Assembly (NCBI RefSeq): GCF_000263855.1
Contig: NZ_AJWX01000002.1
Location: forward strand, 62,001-126,000
Origin: Pseudomonas sp. M47T1
GTDB lineage: Bacteria; Pseudomonadota; Gammaproteobacteria; Pseudomonadales; Pseudomonadaceae
Length of the DNA stretch: 64,000 bases
Direction: 5' to 3'
Part shown: positions 39,959-49,335 of the stretch, piece by piece
How the letters are laid out: the number at the start of each line of letters is the position of its first letter
Position numbering within the stretch: position 1 is the first letter of the stretch
The notes under the pieces: generated by a model
The model's input: the letters and a program-made list of their open reading frames with translations, nothing else
Databases searched by the model: none
Told to the model about the DNA's origin: nothing
Program-made: the position numbers and the translations under genes

Positions 39959-41050
39959 ATGCGCAAACCCTGGCTATTACTTCTAGCACTGCTCGCCCTG
40001 CCAGCCCTCGCCGAAGACTGGCCCGGCGAGCAGTGGACGCAGGATTTACAGCCGCCAGGTCCGGCGGTCCAGGCGCTGACCGACTATGCCTTCGCGCCAC
40101 GCAACGATGACACGCGAAAAGGCATCCGCACCGATGCGCTGGTGGTGATCCGCGATGGTCGCCTGGTCTACGAACACTATACGCCGCCCTTCAACGCCGA
40201 CTCGCTGCACAGCACCTGGTCCATCAGCAAAAGCCTGATGGCCTGCGTACTGGGCGTTGCGTTCGGCCAGGGCCGCTTCCAGCTGGACGACTCGGTGGGC
40301 CGTTATTACCCGCCCATGTCCCGCCACCCGGACATTCGCCTCGTCGACCTGCTGCACTGGGCCTCGGGGCTGGACTGGCAGGAAGACTACGAATATGCGC
40401 CGCTGTATTCCTCGGTGGTGGCCATGTTGTACACCCGTGGACACAGAGACATGGCGGCGTTTACTGCCGGCCTTGAAAGCTTCGCGGCGCCCGGCCAGGT
40501 GTTCCGCTACTCCAGTGGCGACAGCAACCTGCTGTCGGCGGCGCTGGAGCAAATGGTAGGTGGCCATGATTACCCGGACTATCCCTGGCAAGCGCTGTTC
40601 CAGCCTTTGGGGATCACCCTGGCAGTATGGGAAAGCGATACCCATGGCACCTTCGTAGCGTCGTCATATGCCTACCTGCGGGCGCGCGACCTGGCGCGCA
40701 TCGGTTTGCTGATGCTGCGCGACGGCCGCTGGCAAGGCCGGCAACTGGTGCCCAAGGCGTGGGTCGACTTCAACCGCCACGCCTTCGAACACGCGGTGGC
40801 CGAACCGGGCGAAGCCACGGGCGGGGGCCATTGGTGGCTCAACCAGCCGGTAGGCAACGCCCCTCGGCCCTGGCCTGATGCACCGGCGCAGACGTTCGCG
40901 GCGCTGGGGCATTGGGGCCAGGCGCTGTACGTGCTACCCGAGCAGAAACTGGTGATCGTGCGCTATGGCGACGACCGTGATGGCAGCTACCAGCACAACG
41001 AATTGCTCAAGCGCGTGCTGTCCGCGTTTGCCCCCACGGTGCAGCCATGA
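39959..41050 (+). CDS. Periplasmic serine hydrolase (class C beta-lactamase-like)
   Basis: The 363-residue protein has a signal peptide (MRKPWLLLLALLALPALA) and a beta-lactamase/penicillin-binding transpeptidase-like domain with SISK as the catalytic SxxK, YSSGD near the second motif and HWGQ later. Members include esterases and D-aminopeptidases; a true beta-lactamase is unlikely. The ATG at 39959 gives a clean signal peptide. Its stop overlaps the next start (ATGA). Confidence 0.86.
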   Translation: MRKPWLLLLALLALPALAEDWPGEQWTQDLQPPGPAVQALTDYAFAPRNDDTRKGIRTDALVVIRDGRLVYEHYTPPFNADSLHSTWSISKSLMACVLGVAFGQGRFQLDDSVGRYYPPMSRHPDIRLVDLLHWASGLDWQEDYEYAPLYSSVVAMLYTRGHRDMAAFTAGLESFAAPGQVFRYSSGDSNLLSAALEQMVGGHDYPDYPWQALFQPLGITLAVWESDTHGTFVASSYAYLRARDLARIGLLMLRDGRWQGRQLVPKAWVDFNRHAFEHAVAEPGEATGGGHWWLNQPVGNAPRPWPDAPAQTFAALGHWGQALYVLPEQKLVIVRYGDDRDGSYQHNELLKRVLSAFAPTVQP

Positions 41051-41376
41051 AACGCGGGGTAACGGTAGTCATCCTGCTGGCCATTGCCTTGGCGATCTGG
41101 CACGAGCGCGTGGCGCTGTTCGCCTTTCCGGGCATTCTCAGTGCCTACAGTGCCAAAGAGTACTGCTCCTGCCGTTATGTCATGGGGCAATCGGTCGGTT
41201 ATTGCCAGGGGTACGTCAAACAATGGCTGCCCCTCAGTTCCCTTGACGACGACCCTGGCCACGCCAGGGTGTCCGCTCGCGGCCTGGGCCAGAACGCCAC
41301 AGCCGTCTGGCTCGGCCCGCGGCAGGGCTGCCGGTTGTCGCCTGGCACACCGCATCGCGATATGCAGCCTCTGTAG
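41047..41376 (+). CDS. Small membrane-anchored protein coupled to the serine hydrolase
   Basis: The 109-residue product has a signal anchor (MKRGVTVVILLAIALAIW) and a short region with four cysteines (CSCRYVMGQSVGYC, and GCRL later). No domain is recognised. It overlaps the hydrolase stop by four bases, so the pair is likely cotranslated. It ends immediately before family 1 repeat copy C. Confidence 0.78.
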   Translation: MKRGVTVVILLAIALAIWHERVALFAFPGILSAYSAKEYCSCRYVMGQSVGYCQGYVKQWLPLSSLDDDPGHARVSARGLGQNATAVWLGPRQGCRLSPGTPHRDMQPL

Positions 41377-41472
41377 AGCTGCCGCCAGGCCGCGAAGGCG
41401 GGCACTGCGGGCCCGCGATCGCTATGACACCGTCGAAGGTCCTGCGGACTTTTTCGCAGCCTGACGGCCGCC
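41377..41472. repeat. Family 1 long palindromic spacer repeat, copy C
   Basis: AGCTGCCGCCAGGC...GCGAAGGCG begins one base after the upstream stop codon and TTCGCAGCCTGACGGCCGCC ends the element. The core CCCGCGATCG...ATGACACCG...AAGGTCCTGC is shared with copies A and E. Confidence 0.88.
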
Positions 41473-41548
41473 CACAATTTCAGATCGTGGTTTGCCAGTC
41501 AGCCACCACCCGGTTAAGGTTGGGCTCCAGCTTGTAACTGGAGGTTAC

Positions 41549-42706
41549 ATGGCCGGTCCCATATTCCCTTGGCGCTCCGACAACCATTTCGAACTGTTGA
41601 TCGATGGCCCGGTATTCTTCCCGCGCATGCTCGATGCCATCGCGGCGGCGCGTGCGCAGGTGGACCTGGAGCTGTATCTGGTGGAGTCGGGACGCTGCGC
41701 CGAAGAGGTGATTCAGGCGTTGGCCGACGCGGCTGGGCGGGGTGTGGCGGTGCGGTGCCTGTTCGACCATTACGGCTCGCTGGCGCTGTCGGCTCCATTG
41801 CGCCAGCGTTTGATCGATGCGGGCGTGGAGTTGCGCTGGTACAACCCCATGAGGTTGCGGCGGGGCCTGCGCAACCTGTACCGCGACCATCGCAAGATTC
41901 TGATCGTTGACCAGCAGTGGGCGGCTGTGGGCGGCACCGGGTTGACCGATCAATTCTGGCAGCCCGACCAGCATGCCTGCGAGTGGCATGAGGTGATGGT
42001 GCAGATCCAGGGGCCGCTGGCCGCCGATTGGCAAATGCTGTTCGACCGCCAGTGGCGGGCCAACCTGCGCCGCACGGCCTGGCGCCCGGCCACCCATTTC
42101 GGCCTGCCGCGCTTACCCAGGCTGCCGCCCGCCGGTGTTGGCCTGGGCCGCGTAGCCTATGCAGATGCCCGCCAGCACCGGGACATCCTGCGTTCGCTGG
42201 TGCGCGCCATCAACAGTGGCAACCACCGCATCTGGTTGGCCACGCCGTATTTCCTGCCCACCTGGAAAGTCCGTCGTTCACTGCGCCGCGCTGCCGCCCG
42301 GGGCGTGGACGTGCGCCTGCTGTTGACCGGGCCGCGCACCGATCACCCGTCGGTACGTTACGCGGGTCACAACTACTACCCGCGCCTGCTCAAGGCGGGC
42401 GTGACCATCTATGAGTACCAGCCGTGCTTTTCGCATTTGAAGATGGTGCTGATTGATGACTGGGTCAGTGTTGGCTCGTGCAATTTTGACCACTGGAACC
42501 TGCGTTTCAACCTGGAAGCCAACGTCGAGGCGGTGGACCCTGCGTTGACGGCTGCGGTGCGGGAGAGTTTCGCCCGCGACTTCCTCGCCAGCGTGCAGAT
42601 CAATAGTGCCGACTGGCAACGCCGGCCGCTCTGGGCGCGCGTTCAGCAGCGCGTATTCGGCTGGCTGGACCGCTTGACCATTGCCTTGTTCGGCCGTCGG
42701 CAATAA
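41549..42706 (+). CDS. Phospholipase D-superfamily cardiolipin synthase-like protein
   Basis: The 385-residue protein has two HKD motifs, HRKILIVD and HLKMVLID, each followed by a G-S/T-N-F-D/GTGLTD stretch, the signature of cardiolipin synthases and phospholipase D. It lacks the N-terminal membrane segments of ClsA, more like ClsB. GGAGGTTAC precedes the ATG at 41549; the longer frame starts at 41492. It likely acts at the inner membrane, exchanging phosphatidyl groups. Confidence 0.88.
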   Translation: MAGPIFPWRSDNHFELLIDGPVFFPRMLDAIAAARAQVDLELYLVESGRCAEEVIQALADAAGRGVAVRCLFDHYGSLALSAPLRQRLIDAGVELRWYNPMRLRRGLRNLYRDHRKILIVDQQWAAVGGTGLTDQFWQPDQHACEWHEVMVQIQGPLAADWQMLFDRQWRANLRRTAWRPATHFGLPRLPRLPPAGVGLGRVAYADARQHRDILRSLVRAINSGNHRIWLATPYFLPTWKVRRSLRRAAARGVDVRLLLTGPRTDHPSVRYAGHNYYPRLLKAGVTIYEYQPCFSHLKMVLIDDWVSVGSCNFDHWNLRFNLEANVEAVDPALTAAVRESFARDFLASVQINSADWQRRPLWARVQQRVFGWLDRLTIALFGRRQ

Positions 42707-42824
42707 GCGGATCTATCCGATGACCCAATCCGATGAGTAGTATCCCCGTATTACCCGTGGTGGGAATTGCGCGACTACCTTGTAGGGGAAAGGTAATTCA
42801 CCCCGTACAAAGGAGGACCGCTGC

Positions 42825-43406
42825 ATGGCCGCGAAAAAGATTCTGATGCTGGTCGGCGATTATGTCGAAGACTACGAAGTAATGGTGCCGTTCCAGGCGC
42901 TGCAGATGGTGGGCCATGTGGTGCACGCCGTGTGCCCGGACAAGAAGGCTGGGCAAAGTGTTCGCACCGCCATCCATGACTTTGAGGGCGACCAGACCTA
43001 CAGCGAAAAGCCGGGCCACAATTTTGCCCTGAACTTCGACTTTGCCCAGGTGCAGGCGGCTGATTACGATGCGCTGGTCATTCCCGGTGGTCGCGCGCCC
43101 GAGTACCTGCGGCTCAACGCCAAGGTGCTGGAACTGGTGCAGGCGTTCGACCAGAGCAGCAAGCCGATTGCCGCCGTGTGCCACGGCGCGCAACTGCTGG
43201 CTGCCGCGGGCGTGCTGGAAGGCCGCGAATGCAGTGCCTACCCCGCGTGTGCGCCGGAGGTGAAACTGGCCGGTGGTCGCTTTATCGACATCGACGTCAC
43301 CCAGGCCCACGTCCAGGGTAACCTGGCCAGCGCCCCGGCATGGCCGGCACATCCTGCGTGGCTGGCCGGGTTCCTGAAATTGCTGGGCACCCAAATCATC
43401 CTGTGA
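42825..43406 (+). CDS. PfpI/DJ-1 family protein
   Basis: The 193-residue protein has a glutamine-amidotransferase-like fold with the nucleophile elbow [10 protein letters not shown] and the preceding [14 protein letters not shown]. Members are proteases, glyoxalases or stress chaperones; the exact activity here is unknown. AAAGGAGGACCGCTGC precedes the ATG. It is followed 10 bases later by a ribbon-helix-helix gene. Confidence 0.9.
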   Translation: MAAKKILMLVGDYVEDYEVMVPFQALQMVGHVVHAVCPDKKAGQSVRTAIHDFEGDQTYSEKPGHNFALNFDFAQVQAADYDALVIPGGRAPEYLRLNAKVLELVQAFDQSSKPIAAVCHGAQLLAAAGVLEGRECSAYPACAPEVKLAGGRFIDIDVTQAHVQGNLASAPAWPAHPAWLAGFLKLLGTQIIL

Positions 43407-43416
43407 GGGTTTGAGC

Positions 43417-43734
43417 ATGTGCGAGCTCTATGTAAAAGCCGACCCCATCCTCTACGAGTCGCGCTCGCGCTCCCTGCGCATTCGCGGTGTAGTCACCACC
43501 CTGCGCCTGGAGAATCAGTTCTGGGACATCCTCAGCGAAATCGCCGAGGCAGATACCATGAGCACCAACCAACTGATCACCAAGCTTTACGAGGAGGTGA
43601 TGGACTACCGCGGCGAAGTGGTGAATTTCGCCTCGTTCCTGCGGGTGAGCTGCATGCGTTACCTCACTCAGCGTCGCAGCGTGGTGTCAGCGCCGCGTGC
43701 GTCATCGGTCGTGGCCATGACCGCCCACGCTTGA
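43417..43734 (+). CDS. Ribbon-helix-helix domain protein
   Basis: The 105-residue protein has a ribbon-helix-helix DNA-binding core (SLRIRGVVTTLRLENQFWDILSEIAEADTMSTNQLITKLYEEV). These resemble the RHH_4 family, which often accompanies DJ-1-type or nitrogen-metabolism genes. Its target is unknown. The ATG at 43417 follows GAGGG; two codons upstream are in frame. It likely shares the transcript of the DJ-1 gene. Confidence 0.85.
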   Translation: MCELYVKADPILYESRSRSLRIRGVVTTLRLENQFWDILSEIAEADTMSTNQLITKLYEEVMDYRGEVVNFASFLRVSCMRYLTQRRSVVSAPRASSVVAMTAHA

Positions 43735-43780
43735 GCCCGAATGCGGCCCTGTGGGAGCGGCCACGTCATTCAGGTGGCAT

Positions 43781-43809
43781 AAAAAAACCCGGCGCAAGGC
43801 CGGGTTCTT
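43781..43809. terminator. Terminator between the RHH gene and fumA
   Basis: AACCCGGC / GGCCGGGTT forms a stem between convergent genes, with an A run on the left and a weak T run on the right. Confidence 0.88.
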
Positions 43810-43828
43810 CATTGCAAGGTACTGGACC

Positions 43829-45352
43829 TTACTTCACTTCCACCGCCAGGCTTTCGCTGATCTTTTTCTGCCAGATCGCAGGGCCGGTGATGTGCACCGA
43901 CTCGCCCTTGCTGTCCACCGCAACGGTGACCGGCATGTCCTTGACGTCGAACTCGTAGATCGCTTCCATACCCAGTTCCTCGAAGGCCACCACGCGGGAC
44001 TTCTTGATGGCTTGCGCCACCAGGTAGGCCGCGCCGCCCACGGCCATCAGGTAGACGGCCTTGTAGTCCTTGATGGCTTCGATGGCCACCGGGCCGCGCT
44101 CGGACTTGCCGATCATGCCCAGCAGGCCGGTCTGGTCGAGGATCTGGCGGGTGAACTTGTCCATGCGCGTGGCAGTGGTCGGGCCGGCAGGGCCAACCAC
44201 TTCTTCACGTACCGGGTCGACCGGGCCGACGTAGTAAATGAAGCGACCTTTCAGGTCCACCGGCAGGGTTTCGCCGCGGTTGAGCATTTCCACCATGCGT
44301 TTGTGCGCGGCGTCGCGGCCGGTGAGCATCTTGCCGTTGAGCAGGATGGTCTCGCCTGGCTGCCAGCTTTGCACGTCTTCAGGCGTCAGGGTGTCGAGGT
44401 TCACGCGACGGGCCGAGGGGCCCGCTTCCCAGACGATTTCCGGGTAGGCGTCCAGGTCCGGCGCTTCCAGCTCGGCGGGGCCAGAGCCGTCCAGCACGAA
44501 GTGAGCGTGACGGGTGGCGGCGCAGTTCGGAATCATGCACACCGGCAGCGAGGCCGCGTGGGTCGGGTAGTCCATGATCTTGACGTCGAGCACGGTGGTC
44601 AGGCCGCCCAGGCCCTGGGCGCCGATGCCCAACTGGTTGACCTTCTCGAACAGCTCCAGGCGGATCTCTTCGATGCGGTTCTGCGGGCCGCGGGCCTTCA
44701 GTTCGTGGATGTCGATGGACTCCATCAACACTTCCTTGGCCATCACCGCGGCTTTCTCGGCGGTGCCGCCGATGCCGATGCCCAGCATGCCGGGCGGGCA
44801 CCAGCCGGCGCCCATGGTCGGAACGGTCTTGAGCACCCAGTCCACGATCGAGTCGGACGGGTTGAGCATGGCCATCTTCGACTTGTTCTCGGAGCCCCCG
44901 CCCTTGGCCGCCACGTCCACTTCCACGGTGTTGCCGGGAACGATGGAGTAGTGGATGACCGCCGGGGTGTTGTCCTTGGTGTTCTTGCGGGCACCTGCCG
45001 GGTCGGCCAGGATCGAGGCGCGCAGCACGTTCTCGGGCAGGTTGTAGGCCCGGCGCACGCCTTCGTTGATCATGTCGTCCAGGCTCATGGTGGCGCCATC
45101 CCAGCGCACATCCATGCCCACGCGTACAAACACGGTGACGATGCCGGTGTCCTGGCAGATCGGGCGGTGGCCGGTGGCACACATGCGCGAGTTGATCAGG
45201 ATCTGGGCGATAGAGTCACGGGCCGCCGGCGACTCTTCGCGCAGGTAGGCTTCGTGCATTGCCTGAATGAAATCTACCGGATGGTAGTAGGAAATGAACT
45301 GTAGGGCGTCTGCGACGCTCTGAATCAGGTCGTCTTGCTTGATCACGGTCAT
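43829..45352 (-). CDS. fumA: Class I fumarate hydratase (4Fe-4S)
   Basis: The 507-residue enzyme hydrates fumarate to malate in the citric acid cycle. The iron-sulphur cysteines lie in CQDTGIVTVF, GAGWCPPGM and IPNCAATRHA. The protein length fits class I enzymes, and the oxygen-sensitive cluster distinguishes it from FumC. The ATG at 45352 has AGGAG upstream; upstream codons add ten residues. The symbol is used in the class sense. A diguanylate cyclase gene lies divergently beyond a 315-base gap. Confidence 0.95.
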   Translation of the reverse strand: MTVIKQDDLIQSVADALQFISYYHPVDFIQAMHEAYLREESPAARDSIAQILINSRMCATGHRPICQDTGIVTVFVRVGMDVRWDGATMSLDDMINEGVRRAYNLPENVLRASILADPAGARKNTKDNTPAVIHYSIVPGNTVEVDVAAKGGGSENKSKMAMLNPSDSIVDWVLKTVPTMGAGWCPPGMLGIGIGGTAEKAAVMAKEVLMESIDIHELKARGPQNRIEEIRLELFEKVNQLGIGAQGLGGLTTVLDVKIMDYPTHAASLPVCMIPNCAATRHAHFVLDGSGPAELEAPDLDAYPEIVWEAGPSARRVNLDTLTPEDVQSWQPGETILLNGKMLTGRDAAHKRMVEMLNRGETLPVDLKGRFIYYVGPVDPVREEVVGPAGPTTATRMDKFTRQILDQTGLLGMIGKSERGPVAIEAIKDYKAVYLMAVGGAAYLVAQAIKKSRVVAFEELGMEAIYEFDVKDMPVTVAVDSKGESVHITGPAIWQKKISESLAVEVK

Positions 45353-45667
45353 GCGGCGCGCTCCTCTTAAAGACGGGAACATTCGTTAAGGTATTTCGAC
45401 ACGTCGGGCGACCGTCGAAACGACCTTTCAAGGCGCGCCGGCTAGCTGCCGCCGACGCAAAAAAGGCGCGGCAGTATACCGCACCTGTTGGCCACCGGCA
45501 CGCGACGGTAGACAAAGGTAGGGCGGTTATCGGCGTTGGGAAACGGTGCAAAGCTGTACAGAACAGTTATACAACGGTTTCAAATTTGATTAGTTATTTT
45601 TGACAGGTAGCACTAAAGTGGCATCTGGCCATAGCGCCGTTCGGTGCCAGGACGGGAAGGAATCCCT
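45353..45667. promoter_or_regulatory. Divergent fumA / diguanylate cyclase promoter region
   Basis: The 315-base gap has a TATACT-like -10 candidate for fumA on the minus strand (45473-45478) and an exact TTGACA -35 for the cyclase gene at 45600-45605, although no good -10 follows at the right distance. CTGTACAG (45554-45561) is a short palindrome. Nothing else is evident. Confidence 0.4.
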
Positions 45668-46795
45668 TTGAGCACGGTGAGTCAACGAGTGACCGACAAA
45701 CTTCAACAGAAACTGCTGATCAAGCGTTTCCTACTCGCCGCTGGTACTTATGTACTGGTGTTGATGCTGACCTGGGTGGCCACACTCAGCGACTACTTTC
45801 GCGCCTCGATTACCACAGCGCTGATCTCCACCGCGCTGGTAGCGATAAGCCAGGGTCTGCTGGCGGTGGTGTTTTTCAAGGGCTGGAACCGTCGCTTCGG
45901 CGACCCCAGCCTCACCGAGTTCCAGGTGCTGCTGGCGATGGTCTGGCAGACGTGGCTGATGGCCAACCTGGACGGTGCGCGGGGCACGTTCCTGGTGCTT
46001 TACCTGCTGATCCTGCTGTTCGGGTTGTTTCACCTGGGCCGCCGCATCTTCGTGCGCTGCGCCGTCCTGGTGTTTTTCAGTTTTGCCGGCCTGAACCTGT
46101 ATGAAGGTTACCAGATGACGCTCGCAGACCCGGGCCTGGCGGCTATCCAGATGTGCGTGCTGTTCGTGGTGCTGGTGTGGCTGTGCCTCTACGCCAGTTA
46201 CGTGCAGGCCTCGCGCCAACGCATGCGCCAGCGCCGCTATGCCTTGCAGGCGCACCAGGAAACCCTGCGCGGCATGATGCGCCAGCTGGAAGACCTGGTG
46301 GCCACCGATGAACTGACCGGCCTTTACAACCGCCGGCACTTCCTCGGTTTGGCAGGCCGCGAGTTGTTGTCCATGGGCGGCGGTAGCCAGCATGGCCTGG
46401 CCCTGATTGACCTTGATCATTTCAAGCGTATCAATGACGTCCACGGCCATGCGGCGGGCGATCAGGTGTTGCAGATGTTTGCCCAGGTCGCCGGCGCCTG
46501 CCTGCGCGAAGGTGATGTGCTGGCGCGCTACGGTGGCGAAGAGTTCGTGTTGCTGTTGCCTGAGGCCACCACCGAGCGCCTGGAGCTGTGCTGCGAACGC
46601 CTGCGCCTGGCCTTCGCCACCGCCGAGCTGGAGGGTTTGGAGGTGCCTGGCCTGAGCTTGTCGGTGGGCATGACCCTGTTGCTGGAAGGTGACGACCTGG
46701 ACGACGCCTTGCATCGTGCCGACCAGGCCCTGTACCGCGCCAAGCGCAACGGTCGCAATCAGTGCGCGGCCGCCTGGGAAGCCGTGGATGCCTGA
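45668..46795 (+). CDS. Membrane diguanylate cyclase
   Basis: The 375-residue protein has about five to six membrane segments (residues 20-170, a MASE-like sensor) and a C-terminal GGDEF domain. The active motif is RYGGEEFVLLLP, and an inhibitory I-site REGD lies five residues upstream, so it should make c-di-GMP with product feedback. The TTG at 45668 has AAGGAA upstream; other in-frame starts lack a site. It overlaps the next gene by eight bases. Confidence 0.87.
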   Translation: MSTVSQRVTDKLQQKLLIKRFLLAAGTYVLVLMLTWVATLSDYFRASITTALISTALVAISQGLLAVVFFKGWNRRFGDPSLTEFQVLLAMVWQTWLMANLDGARGTFLVLYLLILLFGLFHLGRRIFVRCAVLVFFSFAGLNLYEGYQMTLADPGLAAIQMCVLFVVLVWLCLYASYVQASRQRMRQRRYALQAHQETLRGMMRQLEDLVATDELTGLYNRRHFLGLAGRELLSMGGGSQHGLALIDLDHFKRINDVHGHAAGDQVLQMFAQVAGACLREGDVLARYGGEEFVLLLPEATTERLELCCERLRLAFATAELEGLEVPGLSLSVGMTLLLEGDDLDDALHRADQALYRAKRNGRNQCAAAWEAVDA

Positions 46796-47726
46796 GATCA
46801 CTGCCGGCCAGCGGCACTGGTCCGTGCCCACGGGCCAGAACTTGCTTGATGCCCTCAACGCCCAGGGCCTGAACGTACCCTACAGTTGCCGCGCGGGCAG
46901 TTGCCATGCCTGCCTGGTGCACTGCGTGCGCGGTGAACCGCATGACCGCAACCCCGATGCGCTAGCCCCGGACAAGCGCGCCGAGGGTTGGCGCCTGGCC
47001 TGCCAGTGCGAAGTGGTGGCAGACCTGCAGGTGGAAGTGTTCGACCCGGCCACCGATGGCCTGCCGGCCAAGGTGCAGGCCTGCCACTGGCTAAGCCCGA
47101 ACGTATTGCGCCTGCGCCTGGAGCCCCAGCGCAGCCTGCGTTACCAGGCCGGTCAGCACCTGGTGCTATGGGCCGCCAGTGGCGTCGCTCGGCCTTATTC
47201 GCTGGCGAGCCTGCCCCAGGAAGATCGTTTTCTGGAGTTTCACATCGACTGCCGCCAGCCCGGCGCTTTTGTTGATCAGGCGCGGCTCATGAAGGTGGGA
47301 GACACGGTCCGCCTTGGCGAACTGCGCGGCGGTGCCTTGCACTACGACCCCGACTGGCAGGACCAGCCGTTGTGGCTGCTGGCTGCGGGAACGGGGTTGG
47401 CGCCGCTTTATGGTGTGCTGCGCGAAGCATTGCGCCAGGACCACCATGGTGCCATTCGCGTGCTGCACCTGGCCCATGATGCCGCAGAGCATTACCTGCG
47501 CGAGCCGCTGGCCGAGCTGGCCGCAGCCCACCCGGCCCTGCAGGTGCAGTTGCTTACCGCAGCCGACCTGGCACAGGCGTTGGGCGGGCTGCGTGTGTCA
47601 TCACGGCAGACGCGCGCGCTGATGTGCGGAAGCCCAGCCAGTGTCGAGACCTTTTCCAAGCGCCTGTTCATGGCCGGGGTACCCCGCAGTCAGCTGCTGG
47701 CCGATGTGTTTGTCGACCGCGCCTGA
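46788..47726 (+). CDS. 2Fe-2S ferredoxin-like / FNR-type reductase
   Basis: The 312-residue protein has an N-terminal plant-type ferredoxin with C34, C39, C42 (PYSCRAGSCHAC) and a fourth Cys near residue 74, then a ferredoxin-NADP reductase-like FAD/NAD domain (ARPYSLAS, GTGLAPLYGVL). It resembles electron-transfer components of oxygenases. The ATG is inside the end of the diguanylate cyclase gene, so the two are cotranslated. The partner oxygenase is not in the window. Confidence 0.88.
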   Translation: MPEITAGQRHWSVPTGQNLLDALNAQGLNVPYSCRAGSCHACLVHCVRGEPHDRNPDALAPDKRAEGWRLACQCEVVADLQVEVFDPATDGLPAKVQACHWLSPNVLRLRLEPQRSLRYQAGQHLVLWAASGVARPYSLASLPQEDRFLEFHIDCRQPGAFVDQARLMKVGDTVRLGELRGGALHYDPDWQDQPLWLLAAGTGLAPLYGVLREALRQDHHGAIRVLHLAHDAAEHYLREPLAELAAAHPALQVQLLTAADLAQALGGLRVSSRQTRALMCGSPASVETFSKRLFMAGVPRSQLLADVFVDRA

Positions 47727-47735
47727 CCGGCATTC

Positions 47736-49079
47736 CTAGCCAGGATGGGTGGCAGCCTTGAGCCCGCCACGACGTCGCTGCTTGCGGGCCGCGCGCTGTA
47801 AACCGCAGGTGGGGGCAATGCCGTCACGGCCAAATCGCCGAATCCAGGCGTAGTAACCGCCGTTGAACACATAACCGGCAGCGATGATGCTGTCGTCGGG
47901 CGCAAGGCTGAGTGCCAGGTACTCGGATTCCTGCTCGGCCATCAGGTAACCCGCACCGTCGGCAAAGCGCTCATCCAGGGCGCCGTTGGTGCGCAGGCGA
48001 ATCAGTGTGCCCTTGTATTCGCGAGCTCCGGCGCTGGCGGCGATCAGCATGGCGTCGCCCTGGACGGTCATGGCCTTCACAGCCTGCAGTTCGAAGGGCA
48101 ATGCCACCAGCATTGGCGCGCCATTGTTGAATGCGCCGTCGGGGCTGCCGTCGGGGTGGCGACGTGTTATCAGCAGTTCGCTGGAAAGGGTACCAGCGGC
48201 GAAGATCGCGCCTTGTTCATCAACGCTGACCTGGGCAAGGGTTGCGCGTGCGGCGTGGCTACCGATAACCACGTAGCCTGAGCCATTGAACGTGCGGTCC
48301 AGGTGACCCAGTGGGTCAAAACGCATGATCAGGCCATAGCCGCTGCCCTCTTCATCCGGCTGGGTGGCGCCATACACCAGCAGATCGGCACCTTGTTGCA
48401 CCAGGCCCCTGGGGTTGAGTTCCTGCCCTTCGAATTGCACCTGCACGAAGCCCTGCTGATTGAAGCCGGGGTCCAGTTGCCCGTTGGCGTCCAGGCGTAC
48501 AAGAAAGGCGCGGCCATCACGATGCCGGTCATCCACTTCAAGAAAGAAAAACGCAAGGCCGCCGTCTGCCTGCACCTGCGTGTGGTGAGGGGTGGAAATG
48601 GCCGAATGCAGTGTCCCCGTTCGCTGTTTGCCCTGTCGGCGTGGAGAGTGGGGCAGTTCGACAATGTGTTTGCCATTGCCATTGAATGCCGCGTCCGGAC
48701 GGCCGTCGGCGTGGTAGCGAGCAACCGCAATGCGGTCGACATCGAAGTCGAAGAAAGCGCCGGTTACCAGAATTTTGTCGTCGACCCAATGAATCTGGTT
48801 GACGGCGTTGAAGCCGAAGCCGGCGGGGTCGAAGCTGTCGAAGAAATAGCCGCTGCCATTGTCGCCGAACGTATCGTCCAGGGTCAGGTCGGGGTTGAGG
48901 CGAGCGATGCAGAACTCGAATCCTGCGTCGATGGCCAGCAGCCATTGGCCGCTGTCGGCCATTTGAGCAATGGCTTTGATATCGCCATCGATCTCCAACA
49001 CCTGGTCATCAAGTGCATGGGCTTGCAACCTGGGTAGCGGGATGGGCAGTTCGCGGTGGAGGGTGGGAGGTGTGTGCAT
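47736..49079 (-). CDS. Delta-60 repeat protein without signal peptide
   Basis: The 447-residue protein is built of at least six copies of a ~60-residue unit with a D/N-G-x-L/P-D-x-x-F core (for example NPDLTLDDTF, HADGRPDAAF, DANGQLDPGF, DPLGHLDRTF, HPDGSPDGAF, RTNGALDERF). This is the delta-60 beta-propeller-like repeat. Oddly, no signal peptide is visible and the C-terminus is a basic tail (RAARKQRRRGG). Function unknown. It ends nine bases after the FNR-like gene stop, converging on it. Confidence 0.82.
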   Translation of the reverse strand: MHTPPTLHRELPIPLPRLQAHALDDQVLEIDGDIKAIAQMADSGQWLLAIDAGFEFCIARLNPDLTLDDTFGDNGSGYFFDSFDPAGFGFNAVNQIHWVDDKILVTGAFFDFDVDRIAVARYHADGRPDAAFNGNGKHIVELPHSPRRQGKQRTGTLHSAISTPHHTQVQADGGLAFFFLEVDDRHRDGRAFLVRLDANGQLDPGFNQQGFVQVQFEGQELNPRGLVQQGADLLVYGATQPDEEGSGYGLIMRFDPLGHLDRTFNGSGYVVIGSHAARATLAQVSVDEQGAIFAAGTLSSELLITRRHPDGSPDGAFNNGAPMLVALPFELQAVKAMTVQGDAMLIAASAGAREYKGTLIRLRTNGALDERFADGAGYLMAEQESEYLALSLAPDDSIIAAGYVFNGGYYAWIRRFGRDGIAPTCGLQRAARKQRRRGGLKAATHPG

Positions 49080-49179
49080 GGTGCAGTGTCCTGGGCAAGT
49101 TGAAATCCGGAACCGGCGCGCAATGGCCGAAAACGCGATTTCATCCCATGACGGCGATGCGCGAACCTGTCAGATCTGG

Positions 49180-49335
49180 CAGTACCTGCTTTTGATTTGG
49201 CTTTTTGTCTGGCTTTTGATTTTAGCGCCCCGCAAGGAGGGACCCGCAGCGCAGCGGCAACCGGGTGTTTTGCGGGCGGCGAAAAAAAAGCCCCCGGCGT
49301 TTTCACGCCGGGGGCTCTTGCGTGACGCGCAGGCC
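49180..49335. other. Spacer with T-rich tandem-like block before pykA end
   Basis: Bases 49188-49224 contain three imperfect copies of CTTTTGATTT/GGCTTTTTGT, a kind of sequence seen in pseudomonad spacers. It is followed by the pykA terminator. No gene is seen. Confidence 0.5.
49282..49319 (-). terminator. Terminator after pykA
   Basis: AGCCCCCGGCG / CGCCGGGGGCT around TTTTCA, with a T run on the minus strand. Confidence 0.9.
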
